The notes beneath the pieces are model-generated. The model saw only the letters and a list, made by a program, of their open reading frames with translations, ran no database searches and was not told the DNA's origin. A stretch of 64,000 nucleotides of DNA from JAVBRA01 sp031548435. GTDB taxonomy: Bacteria > Bacteroidota > Bacteroidia > Bacteroidales > Rikenellaceae. Each line of letters begins with the position of its first letter. Position 1 is the stretch's first letter. Both the position numbers and the translations under genes were made by a program. Below, piece after piece: positions 54,317-62,390 of the stretch. The stretch is taken from positions 1 through 64,000 of the forward strand of contig JAVBRA010000012.1 in the NCBI GenBank assembly GCA_031548435.1. Reading direction: 5' to 3'.

Positions 54317-55345
54317 ATGACCATAAAGAACCTGCTCCGCAAAAACATCGCTTCGCTCACGCCGTATTCCACCGCGCGCGACGAGTGCAAGGCCGAGGTC
54401 GACATCTACCTCGACGCCAACGAGAGCCCGTACCCCAACGGCTGCAACCGCTATCCCGACCCGCACCAGAAGCAGCTCAAACGGCGATTGTCGCAGATCA
54501 AGGGGCTGCCCGCCGAAAACATCTTCATCGGCAACGGCAGCGACGAACCCATCGACCTGGCGTACCGCATGTTCTGCTCCCCGGGAGTGGACAACGCCGT
54601 GGCCATCGCCCCCTCGTACGGGATGTACAAAGTGGCGGCGGCCATCAACGATGTGGAGTTGCGCGAGGTGCTGCTGAACGACGATTTCTCGCTCGACGCC
54701 GCCAAGGTGCTCGCCGCCACGGACAAAAACACCAAACTCATTTTCCTCTGCTCGCCCAACAACCCCTCGGGCAATCTGCTCGACAGAAACGAGATCATCA
54801 AAATCATCGAGGGGTTCAAAGGCATCGTGGTACTGGACGAGGCGTACATCGACTTCGCTCCGGGCGGGAGTTTCCTGCCCGAGTTGGAGAAATACCCCTG
54901 GCTCATCGTCCTGCAAACCCTGTCGAAAGCGTGGGGCATGGCCGGGCTGAGGCTCGGGCTGGCATTCGCGTCGGCCGAAATCGTCGGGGTGATGGGCATG
55001 GTGAAGTATCCCTACAACATCAACGTGCTCACGCAACAAAAAGTTCTCGAGATGCTGGAGGAGAGCCCGGCAACCGAGAAACAGGTGGCGGAACTGGTCG
55101 CCGAACGCAAAACGCTTCACGAAAACCTGAAAAAACTGCCCCTCATACGCAAAATATACCCATCGGACGCTAACTTTGTGCTGGTGAAAGTGGACGATCC
55201 GAAAGCCGTTTACGACAAACTGATCGACTCCGGGGTGATTGTCCGCGACCGCTCGAAGATGCCCCTGTGCGCCGGATGCCTGCGCATCACCGTGGGTATG
55301 CCCGCAGAAAACCGCCGCACCGTGGAGGTGTTGGCAGGGTTGTAA
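54317..55345 (+). CDS. hisC: Histidinol-phosphate aminotransferase
   Basis: 342 aa from the ATG at 54317; an in-frame ATG at 54299 would add six residues. Class I/II PLP aminotransferase: LDANESPYPNG, a GNGSDEPIDL cofactor loop, FLCSPNNPSGN, VLDEAYIDFAPGG, and the PLP-Lys in QTLSKAWGMAGLRLG. Converts imidazole acetol phosphate to histidinol phosphate. There is a 92-nt gap after hisD with no recognised signal. Confidence 0.94.
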   Translation: MTIKNLLRKNIASLTPYSTARDECKAEVDIYLDANESPYPNGCNRYPDPHQKQLKRRLSQIKGLPAENIFIGNGSDEPIDLAYRMFCSPGVDNAVAIAPSYGMYKVAAAINDVELREVLLNDDFSLDAAKVLAATDKNTKLIFLCSPNNPSGNLLDRNEIIKIIEGFKGIVVLDEAYIDFAPGGSFLPELEKYPWLIVLQTLSKAWGMAGLRLGLAFASAEIVGVMGMVKYPYNINVLTQQKVLEMLEESPATEKQVAELVAERKTLHENLKKLPLIRKIYPSDANFVLVKVDDPKAVYDKLIDSGVIVRDRSKMPLCAGCLRITVGMPAENRRTVEVLAGL

Positions 55346-55374
55346 TGCAACTACGCTCAGGTACGCGTTCCAAT

Positions 55375-55560
55375 GAGCGCGACCGAGCGCTCAGATCCGG
55401 CCATATGTTTTTGTGCGGGTACCCGCACAGCTAAGAAGCCGGAAAGGCAGCGCGTTGTTTGAGCGAAGCGAGTTTAGCGCTGGCCCGGACTCGTGCTGTA
55501 TTGCGGGCCACAAAACATCGGGCCTTGATTTTTTGTTACTTTTTCATCAAGAAAAAAGTA
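55375..55560. repeat. Degenerate dispersed repeat (copy E) inside the his operon
   Basis: Fills the 242-nt gap between hisC and hisB. It keeps GAGCGCGACCGAGCGCTC and GGCCATATG at the left end and the ACTTTTTC / ATCAA / GAAAAAAGT hairpin (55538-55559) at the right; the middle is different, with GTGCGGGTACCCGCAC as a perfect palindrome. Confidence 0.7.
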
Positions 55561-55587
55561 AATACGAAATTTTTATAAAACTAAAAG

Positions 55588-56700
55588 ATGAAAAAAGCAC
55601 TCTTCATAGACCGCGACGGCACGCTGATCGTCGAACCGCCGACCGACTTCCAGATCGATTCGCTCGAAAAACTGGAGTTCATTCCCGGGGCCATTACGGC
55701 CATGTCGCTGATCGCCCGCCTGGATTACGAACTGGCCATGGTCACCAACCAGGACGGGCTGGGCACGGCATCGTTCCCTGAGGAGACATTCCGGCCGGCC
55801 CAGAACAAGATGCTCAAAACGCTTGAGGGCGAAGGCGTGACGTTCGACGACATCCTGATCGACCGCTCGCTGCCGGAGGAGAACGCCCCCACGCGCAAGC
55901 CCCGCACCGGCATGATGGGCAAATACATGGACGGCAGCTACGACCTGGCGAACTCGTACGTGATCGGCGACCGCGCCACCGACATCGAACTGGCAAAGAA
56001 CCTGGGCGCCAAAGGAATCCTTTTCCGCCCCGACACGTCCATCCTGCCCGAAGGAGTGAAAGAAATCTGCGTACTGGCCACCGACGACTGGCGTAAGATC
56101 TACGAGTTCCTGCGCATGGAAGACCGCACCGCCACCGTGTGCCGCGCCACCAGGGAGACCGACATCTGCCTGACGCTCGATCTGGACGGCGCGGTGGAAT
56201 CGCACATCGAAACGGGGCTCAACTTCTTCGACCACATGCTGTGGCAGATCGTGCACCACGCCGGAGTGTCGCTCAACCTGCGCGTCAAAGGCGACCTGCA
56301 CGTCGACGAGCACCACACGATGGAAGACACGGCCATCGTATTGGGCGAGGCCATCCGCAAGGCGCTGGGCAGCAAGCGCGGCATCGAGCGCTACGGCTAC
56401 GCCCTGCCCATGGACGAATGCCGGGCCATGGTGCTGCTCGATTTCGGAGGACGCATCTCGTTCGAGTGGGACGCCGAATTCCACCGCGAAATGATCGGCG
56501 ACACCCCGGCCGAGATGTTCAAACACTTCTTCAAAAGCCTGTGTGAGGCGGCCCAATGCAACCTCCACATCACGGCCACGGGCGAGAACGAGCACCACAA
56601 GATCGAGGGCGTTTTCAAGGCGTTCGCCCGCGCGCTGAAGATGGCCATTGCCCGCAACCCGTTTAATTACACGCTGCCCAGCAGCAAAGGCGTCTTATGA
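55588..56700 (+). CDS. hisB: Bifunctional histidinol-phosphatase / imidazoleglycerol-phosphate dehydratase
   Basis: 370 aa. N-terminal HAD phosphatase (FIDRDGTLI with Asp8 and Asp10; VIGDRATDIELAKNLGAKG) and C-terminal IGP dehydratase (from about residue 180), with the metal-binding NFFDHMLWQIVHHAG and DEHHTMEDTAIVLGEAI motifs. It carries out steps 7 and 9 of the pathway. The fused form is known from enteric bacteria and Bacteroidetes. The stop overlaps the hisH start (ATGA). Confidence 0.95.
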   Translation: MKKALFIDRDGTLIVEPPTDFQIDSLEKLEFIPGAITAMSLIARLDYELAMVTNQDGLGTASFPEETFRPAQNKMLKTLEGEGVTFDDILIDRSLPEENAPTRKPRTGMMGKYMDGSYDLANSYVIGDRATDIELAKNLGAKGILFRPDTSILPEGVKEICVLATDDWRKIYEFLRMEDRTATVCRATRETDICLTLDLDGAVESHIETGLNFFDHMLWQIVHHAGVSLNLRVKGDLHVDEHHTMEDTAIVLGEAIRKALGSKRGIERYGYALPMDECRAMVLLDFGGRISFEWDAEFHREMIGDTPAEMFKHFFKSLCEAAQCNLHITATGENEHHKIEGVFKAFARALKMAIARNPFNYTLPSSKGVL

Positions 56701-57299
56701 TAGCGATCGTCGACTACAACACGGGCAACATCCTGTCGGTGGCCAACGCGCTCAGGCGACTCGGTGCGGAGTTCATTCTGACCGGCGACCCCGCTGAGAT
56801 CGGGAGCGCCGACCGGGTGATCCTGCCCGGCGTGGGCCATGCCGCCGTGGCGATGGCAAACCTGCGCGGGAAGCGGCTCGACGAGGCGATCCGCCGCCTG
56901 ACCCGGCCCGTGCTGGGCATCTGCATCGGCACACAGCTCATGTGCAGCCACAGCGAAGAGGGCGACACCCCCTGCATCGGCATTTTCGACAACAAGGTCA
57001 CCCGGTTCTCCGCCGCCGAAACCGACGAGAAGGGCAACAAAATCAAGATCCCCCACATGGGCTGGAACACGATTTCACAGCTCAGGACGCCGCTGTTCAA
57101 CGGAATCGGAGAGAACAGCTACATCTATTACGTCCACTCCTACTCGCCCTGCATCAGCGGGAGCACTGCCGCCCAGACGTTCTACGGCCGGCCGTTCAGC
57201 GGGGCGTTGAACCGCGACAACTTCTACGGCTGCCAGTTCCACCCCGAGAAAAGCGGGAAGACGGGCGAACAAATCCTCAAAAATTTCCTGACGCTATGA
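56697..57299 (+). CDS. hisH: Imidazole glycerol phosphate synthase, glutamine amidotransferase subunit
   Basis: 200 aa. Class I amidotransferase triad: Cys76 in GICIGTQLMC, and His/Glu in CQFHPEKSG. The N-terminal IAIVDYNTGNILSVANAL is typical HisH. It supplies ammonia to HisF through a channel. Start overlaps hisB by 4 nt, stop overlaps hisA by 4 nt. Confidence 0.95.
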   Translation: MIAIVDYNTGNILSVANALRRLGAEFILTGDPAEIGSADRVILPGVGHAAVAMANLRGKRLDEAIRRLTRPVLGICIGTQLMCSHSEEGDTPCIGIFDNKVTRFSAAETDEKGNKIKIPHMGWNTISQLRTPLFNGIGENSYIYYVHSYSPCISGSTAAQTFYGRPFSGALNRDNFYGCQFHPEKSGKTGEQILKNFLTL

Positions 57300-58060
57300 T
57301 CGATATCATCCCGGCCATCGACCTGATCGGCGGCGAGTGCGTGCGCCTGACCCAGGGCGACTACGACCGCAAGACCACCTACTTCAAAGACCCGCTCAGG
57401 GTCGCCAAAATGTACGAGGAGATCGGCGTCAAACGCCTGCACCTGGTCGATTTGGACGGCGCCAAGGCGTCGAAGCCGATGAACCTGGCCGTGCTCGAAC
57501 GCATTGCCGGGAAAACAAAGCTGACCATCCAGTACGGCGGCGGCATCAAAAGCGAGGAAGCGTTGAACGAGGTGTTCCTGGCCGGCGCCGACCGCGCCAT
57601 CTGCGGCAGCGTGGCCATCCTCAACCCCGAGTTGCTGGCCGGATGGATCAAAAAATACGGCACCGAACACATCATCCTCGGGGCCGACGTCAAAGAGGGC
57701 CGCGTCGCCACCCATGGCTGGCTGGAGAGTTCGGACGTTTCGGCGGCCGACCTGATCCGCAAGTTCGTTTCATACGGCCTGTCGCAGGTCATCTGCACCG
57801 ACATCTCGAAAGACGGCATGCTCGAAGGCCCCTCGTTCGGGCTGTACGAAGAGCTGCAAAAGGAGTTTCCCGGCGTGGAGGTGACCGTCAGCGGCGGCAT
57901 TTCGTCGATCGACGACATCAAACGGCTCGATCGCATGAAGCTCCGCAGCGTCATCGTCGGCAAAGCCATTTACGAGAATAAAATCACCTTAGAACAGATA
58001 CAGCAATGCTTGCAAAAAGAATCATCCCCTGTCTCGACATCAAGGACGGGAAGACGGTAA
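57296..58060 (+). CDS. hisA: ProFAR isomerase
   Basis: 254 aa from the ATG at 57296. TIM barrel with IIPAIDLIGGECVRLTQGDY (catalytic Asp near the N-terminus), LHLVDLDGAKA, YGGGIKS, and ICTDISKDGM with the second catalytic Asp, then VSGGISS. Isomerises ProFAR to PRFAR. The reading frame runs 55 nt into hisF, so the last roughly 18 residues (ending RTGRR) are translated from the hisF start region, longer than in most HisA proteins. Confidence 0.93.
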   Translation: MIDIIPAIDLIGGECVRLTQGDYDRKTTYFKDPLRVAKMYEEIGVKRLHLVDLDGAKASKPMNLAVLERIAGKTKLTIQYGGGIKSEEALNEVFLAGADRAICGSVAILNPELLAGWIKKYGTEHIILGADVKEGRVATHGWLESSDVSAADLIRKFVSYGLSQVICTDISKDGMLEGPSFGLYEELQKEFPGVEVTVSGGISSIDDIKRLDRMKLRSVIVGKAIYENKITLEQIQQCLQKESSPVSTSRTGRR

Positions 58061-58761
58061 AAGGAGTCAATTTCGTTAACCTGCAGGACGTGGGCGACCC
58101 GGTGGAACTGGGCAAAGCCTATGCCGGACAGGGAGCCGACGAGTTGGTGTTCCTCGACATCAGCGCCACGCTCGAAGGACGCAAAACGTTCGTCGACCTG
58201 GTGCGCCGCATCGCCGAGAACATCGACATCCCGTTCACCGTGGGCGGCGGCATCTCGTCGGTCGAGGACGTGGCCAACCTGCTCAACGCCGGGGCCGACA
58301 AGGTGTCGATCAACAGCGCGGCGGTCTACAATCCCGGCCTGATCACCGAAATCTCGTCGCGCTACGGCAGCCAGGTGCTGGTGCTGGCCATCGACGCCAA
58401 GTTGCGCGAGGGGCAATGGATCGTCACCACGCACGGCGGAACGAAATTCACCGACAAGGAACTGTTCTCCTGGGCCAGGGAAGGACAGGAGCGCGGAGCG
58501 GGCGAGATCCTCTTCACCTCGATGGACCACGACGGCACAAAACAGGGCTATCCGTGCGAGGCGTTCGCCAAACTGAACGAACTGCTCTCGATTCCGGTGA
58601 TCGCTTCGGGCGGCGCGGGCAGCACCGACGACATCGCCGAGGTATTGACCGTCGGAAAGGCCGATGCGGCGCTGGCCGCCAGCGTGTTCCACTTCGGACA
58701 GATCCGCATACCGGAACTGAAACAGGAACTGGACAGCCGGGGCATTACCGTAAGGTTATAA
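58006..58761 (+). CDS. hisF: Imidazole glycerol phosphate synthase, cyclase subunit
   Basis: 251 aa. TIM barrel with RIIPCLDIKDGKTVKGVNF (catalytic Asp), FLDISATLEGR, FTVGGGISSVEDV, TSMDHDGTKQGY (second Asp) and ASGGAGSTDDIAEV. With HisH it makes IGP and AICAR from PRFAR. Overlaps hisA by 55 nt in another frame. Confidence 0.95.
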   Translation: MLAKRIIPCLDIKDGKTVKGVNFVNLQDVGDPVELGKAYAGQGADELVFLDISATLEGRKTFVDLVRRIAENIDIPFTVGGGISSVEDVANLLNAGADKVSINSAAVYNPGLITEISSRYGSQVLVLAIDAKLREGQWIVTTHGGTKFTDKELFSWAREGQERGAGEILFTSMDHDGTKQGYPCEAFAKLNELLSIPVIASGGAGSTDDIAEVLTVGKADAALAASVFHFGQIRIPELKQELDSRGITVRL

Positions 58762-58981
58762 CACTCGGTTGTCATCGCGAGCGCACCCAAAGGGTGTTTA
58801 TTATCAGGAACCTGCGATTCGCCTCATGGCGTTCATAAAGCGAGTCGGGCAGCTCTGACAACAAAAGCATCTGTTGCGACTCTGCGGCTCGCTTCATCAT
58901 CGCAAGGCGCATGCAATCCCTCTGATCGAAAGATCCTTCGGGGTACTCAGGATGACACAACGTGAAACTAAAACAGAAACC
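58762..58981. other. Gap between hisF and hisIE with repeat-like sequence
   Basis: 220 nt inside the his operon. It carries GGGTGTTTATTATCAGGAACCTGC, related to the 70-bp element at 21077 (GTGTTTGTTGGCAGGAACAT), and ends with CCTTCGGGGTACTCAGGATGAC, whose GTCATCCTGAG complement also occurs at 12834. No gene. Confidence 0.5.
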
Positions 58982-59584
58982 ATGATAACTTTCAACGAAT
59001 TAGACGCCGGTAAAAACGGCGACGGCCTCATCCCGGCCATCATCCAGGACGACAACACTCTCCAGGTGCTGATGCTGGGTTACATGAACCGGGAGGCCTA
59101 CGACAAAACCGTCGCAACGGGCAAAGTCACGTTCTACAGCCGCACCCGCTCGTGCCTGTGGACAAAAGGCGAAACCAGCGGCAATTTCCTCGACGTGGTT
59201 TCCATCGCCAAGGATTGCGACAACGACACGCTGCTTGTGCGCGTCATTCCCGCCGGCAACGTCTGCCATACCGGAGAGCGCACCTGTTTCGCCTCGGAAG
59301 AGACCGAAGGGTTTATCCGCTACCTGCAACACGTGATCCAGGGTCGCCACAAAACCATGCCCGAAGGCTCCTACACCACCAAACTGTTCAACAAAGGGGT
59401 GAACAAGATCGCCCAGAAGGTGGGCGAAGAGGCCGTCGAAACAGTGATCGAAGCCGTCGCCGGCAACGACGAGGCGATGATCTACGAAGCCTCCGACCTG
59501 ATCTACCATCTGCTGGTGCTGCTCGTTTCGAAAGGCTACACCATCGCCGATCTGGAACGCGAACTCGCCAAGCGGCATAAGTAG
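58982..59584 (+). CDS. hisI: Phosphoribosyl-AMP cyclohydrolase / phosphoribosyl-ATP pyrophosphatase
   Basis: 200 aa from the ATG at 58982. The N-terminal HisI domain has MLGYMNREAYDKTV, FYSRTRSCLWTKGE, the metal-binding DCDNDTLLVRV and the Cys pair VCHTGERTCF. The C-terminal HisE domain (from about residue 112) has KVGEEAVETVIEA with the acidic pyrophosphatase motif and SDLIYHLLVLLV. It performs steps 2 and 3. Last gene of the operon, followed by a very strong terminator. Confidence 0.95.
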   Translation: MITFNELDAGKNGDGLIPAIIQDDNTLQVLMLGYMNREAYDKTVATGKVTFYSRTRSCLWTKGETSGNFLDVVSIAKDCDNDTLLVRVIPAGNVCHTGERTCFASEETEGFIRYLQHVIQGRHKTMPEGSYTTKLFNKGVNKIAQKVGEEAVETVIEAVAGNDEAMIYEASDLIYHLLVLLVSKGYTIADLERELAKRHK

Positions 59585-59646
59585 CCCCGGAAAGGCCGCG
59601 TTTCTCGCAACAGGCCGGACAGCAATTCCGACTCCGGCTAAAAAAG

Positions 59647-59706
59647 AAAGAGAGACCCCTCCGGGAAAGTTCATTTTAACGAACTTTCCCGGAGGGGTCT
59701 CTCTTT
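59647..59706. terminator. Terminator ending the his operon and the opposing lipoprotein gene
   Basis: Perfect 26-bp inverted repeat (59647-59672 and 59681-59706) with an 8-nt loop, T-run at one end and A-run at the other. It stops hisIE (62 nt upstream) and the leftward gene ending at 59725. Confidence 0.93.
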
Positions 59707-59724
59707 TACATCATCGGGGGCTGC

Positions 59725-61989
59725 CTACATTCCCACCGAAGGGATGGCCTTCAGCGCCTCCAGATCGATGTCCGGCATCGCGGACGCTCCGTTGGCCGTA
59801 CGGGTGAACGTCGTATTGTAAACGGTATTGCTATCGAAGAACCCGCAATTTTTCAGCACGAACTTATTCCCGTTCGTCCCGCCGTAATAGTCGGCTCTCA
59901 ATCCCTGGGCCGCCGTATTGTCATACGTAAACCTGCACTGGGTCACTTCGGTCCACTGGCCGCTCAGGTTTCGCGTCCACTGGTTGCCGAAATTGACCTC
60001 GCGGGTGATCCAGCCCTGTTCCGGCTTGAAATTCTCAAGGAACGAATGGGCCCCGGTATAAGTCTTGATCGAAGTATCCGGACGCCGCCAAGCTGCAATC
60101 AACCTCCATGCATTCTGAACCGGATCGAAGAAGTAAGCGGTGTATTCAGTCAGGTGGGGATATGTCGAAAATGATGAAGTACCGTAATACTTGACCTGGG
60201 TCAGGATCTTATAGGTCACACCCGCCTTCCACGGATAAACCAGATAGCTCTGTCCTCCAGACCCTTCACCGCCAAATTCCTGCGCGGTAACACCCTGTCC
60301 TTTACGAACAACCGTCACTTTCTGGTCGGCCGGAATGGTCTTCGGATCGTCGGTCTTAAACGGGCTCCACACCGAGAACAGTACCCAGCGCTCGGAAGCG
60401 GATTTGACCTGGAACCCGCAATACCCTTCCCCGAAACCGTTGGTCATGAAGTAACTGCCGATCACATCGTTGCCTTCGGGAACGGTCAACTCGTTATAGA
60501 AATATTCGATATTGGAACCGATGGTATAATTCAGGTGTACCGACGGCCCGCGGCGCGACCAATACTGTTCGGTGGGCACCTTGGCTTCGGTAACGAAATT
60601 GTTGGTTCCCGTGGTGGCCGCGCCGCCGATCTTCAGGCCGGTGACGGTGCCGTAGTAGCTGCCGCCGGTCTTGGACACGCCCTGGAGCGACACCTTGATA
60701 TATCCGGGGGCCGTAACATTGAACTTGCCGATGGAGTAAAACTTGGTGGCGGAACCGGTCATGGTGACGTTCACGGCCATCCCGAGGACAGTCGCCTTCA
60801 CCACGCCCGTATTCGAGCTTCCGCCCGCGTTGCCCACCAGACCCAGGTTCAACACGCCCGCCTTTCCGACACGGAAGTACATGTCGACCACGTTGGTGGT
60901 GTTCGAGAGACTGAATCCGCCTCCGACGCTTTCGGGAATAGACACCGATCCGACGACACAGTAGCTGTTCCCGGCCGCCGGGACGGGAATGGGTGTTTCG
61001 ACTTCGGTAACGGGAGAGTTGTCGAGCTGGTTGATCGTAATGGAATCGATGACGATCCCTTTGTCCTCGTACACGATATAAATTTTGCCTGTGCGGGCGT
61101 TGCCTGAGCCACTCGCAGCCACGTTCCACGTGGTCGTTTTGCCTGCAACGGGCGTGATCCACGAGTCGTCCGGAGCGTCGATCCGGTAGCTGATGTTGGC
61201 CGCCGAAGGCAACGTATTAACGGTGAACGCCCGTTCTCCGCCCAGATTATCGACAACAATCGTTTTGGCCGGGGTGACGGTGACCGTCGGCACCGGATAG
61301 CCGGCCTGGATCACCGTGATCGAGTCGAGCAACTCATGCTTGCCGGCCAGGTAGATGTAGATCTTGCCCCCGCGCCAGTCTTTCGAATCGTTGACGGCGA
61401 AATTCCAGGTGGTCGTCTGGCCCGCAACGGGAGTGATCCAGTTGTTCGCCTCTTCGTACTCAAACTCCGCTCCGGCAGGGTACGAGGTGATGGCAAACGC
61501 CTTGTCGCCGCCCTGGTCGTCGATACTGAACATCTTGTTCGGGGAGACGAGCACCGTGGGAAGCGTGTAAGGCAACTGCGCCACATTGATGACATACGTT
61601 TTGGAGCCATACCTGATCGTCACCGTCGCCTTGCGCTCGGTTTTACCCGTGTTTTCAGCGCAATTGACGGATAGGGACCCCGGCCCGGTCTGCTCGGTGA
61701 GCGGAGATACCGTCAGGAAGCCCGTTTTGCCTTCGCCCGTTTCAGGATAGGCGACAGTCGCCGTCCACGTCTGCGTGGCATTGGTTTCAAGGGCGATGAC
61801 ATAATTTTTCTGTTCGTTGGTCAGGCGCATATTGGCCGAAGCTCCAGTAAAACTGAACCCGTCGGAGGTAAGGATGAATTTGGGGGGCTCCGGTTCGGGA
61901 GTCGGATCGTCGCCGCCATTGCCGCAACCGGTCAGCAGGGCCGCGGAAGCCAGCAATGGCACTATCAAAAGGTGCAAGAACTTTTTCAT
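59725..61989 (-). CDS. Surface lipoprotein with BACON-like repeats and a DUF3472 domain
   Basis: 754 aa from the Met at 61989 (eight upstream codons are open). Lipobox LLTGC, Cys22, then an acidic/Pro linker (DDPTPEPEPP). Next come about three Ig/BACON-like domains (residues about 30-300), two of which are close copies (NWITPVAGQTTTWNFAV and SWITPVAGKTTTWNVAA). A middle beta domain follows (about 310-430), then a DUF5077/DUF3472-type C-terminus (SVHLNYTIGSNIEYFYNELTVPEG, SYFMTNGFGEGYCGFQVKS, ERWVLFSVWSPF). In Bacteroidetes these proteins are linked to glycan binding. It stands alone here, without SusC/SusD neighbours. Confidence 0.8.
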   Translation of the reverse strand: MKKFLHLLIVPLLASAALLTGCGNGGDDPTPEPEPPKFILTSDGFSFTGASANMRLTNEQKNYVIALETNATQTWTATVAYPETGEGKTGFLTVSPLTEQTGPGSLSVNCAENTGKTERKATVTIRYGSKTYVINVAQLPYTLPTVLVSPNKMFSIDDQGGDKAFAITSYPAGAEFEYEEANNWITPVAGQTTTWNFAVNDSKDWRGGKIYIYLAGKHELLDSITVIQAGYPVPTVTVTPAKTIVVDNLGGERAFTVNTLPSAANISYRIDAPDDSWITPVAGKTTTWNVAASGSGNARTGKIYIVYEDKGIVIDSITINQLDNSPVTEVETPIPVPAAGNSYCVVGSVSIPESVGGGFSLSNTTNVVDMYFRVGKAGVLNLGLVGNAGGSSNTGVVKATVLGMAVNVTMTGSATKFYSIGKFNVTAPGYIKVSLQGVSKTGGSYYGTVTGLKIGGAATTGTNNFVTEAKVPTEQYWSRRGPSVHLNYTIGSNIEYFYNELTVPEGNDVIGSYFMTNGFGEGYCGFQVKSASERWVLFSVWSPFKTDDPKTIPADQKVTVVRKGQGVTAQEFGGEGSGGQSYLVYPWKAGVTYKILTQVKYYGTSSFSTYPHLTEYTAYFFDPVQNAWRLIAAWRRPDTSIKTYTGAHSFLENFKPEQGWITREVNFGNQWTRNLSGQWTEVTQCRFTYDNTAAQGLRADYYGGTNGNKFVLKNCGFFDSNTVYNTTFTRTANGASAMPDIDLEALKAIPSVGM

Positions 61990-62020
61990 GGTTGTTCGCA
62001 GGTTGGTTGTCATTTGTTCG

Positions 62021-62335
62021 TTACAGGATCTTATCCAGTTTTTCAGTCAGGCTCTTTTTCGGGGTCAGGCCGATCTGTTTGTCGACCAGTTCGCCGTTTT
62101 TGATGAAAACCATGTACGGGATGTTGCGCACCCCGAACTTAGCCGCAATGGCGTTGTTGGACTCCACATCGCATTTGCCGACAATGGCCCGGCCTTCGTA
62201 TTCGGCGGCGATCTCCTCAATGATGGGGCCCAGCATCTGGCACGGGCCGCACCATTCGGCCCAAAAGTCGATCAGCATCGGTTTTCCCGAATTCATCAGC
62301 TCGTCGAAGTTGGAAGTAGTAATTTCTGTTGCCAT
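62021..62335 (-). CDS. trxA: Thioredoxin
   Basis: 104 aa. FWAEWCGPCQMLGP carries the redox pair Cys29 and Cys32; cis-Pro region RNIPYMVFIKNGE follows. No signal peptide, so cytoplasmic disulfide reductase. It lies 55 nt downstream of dnaE on the same strand and could be co-transcribed. Confidence 0.94.
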   Translation of the reverse strand: MATEITTSNFDELMNSGKPMLIDFWAEWCGPCQMLGPIIEEIAAEYEGRAIVGKCDVESNNAIAAKFGVRNIPYMVFIKNGELVDKQIGLTPKKSLTEKLDKIL

Positions 62336-62390
62336 AAGGAATTGTATTATTTGATTTAAAAAAATTTCTGACGAAGTTATATAAAAATAC

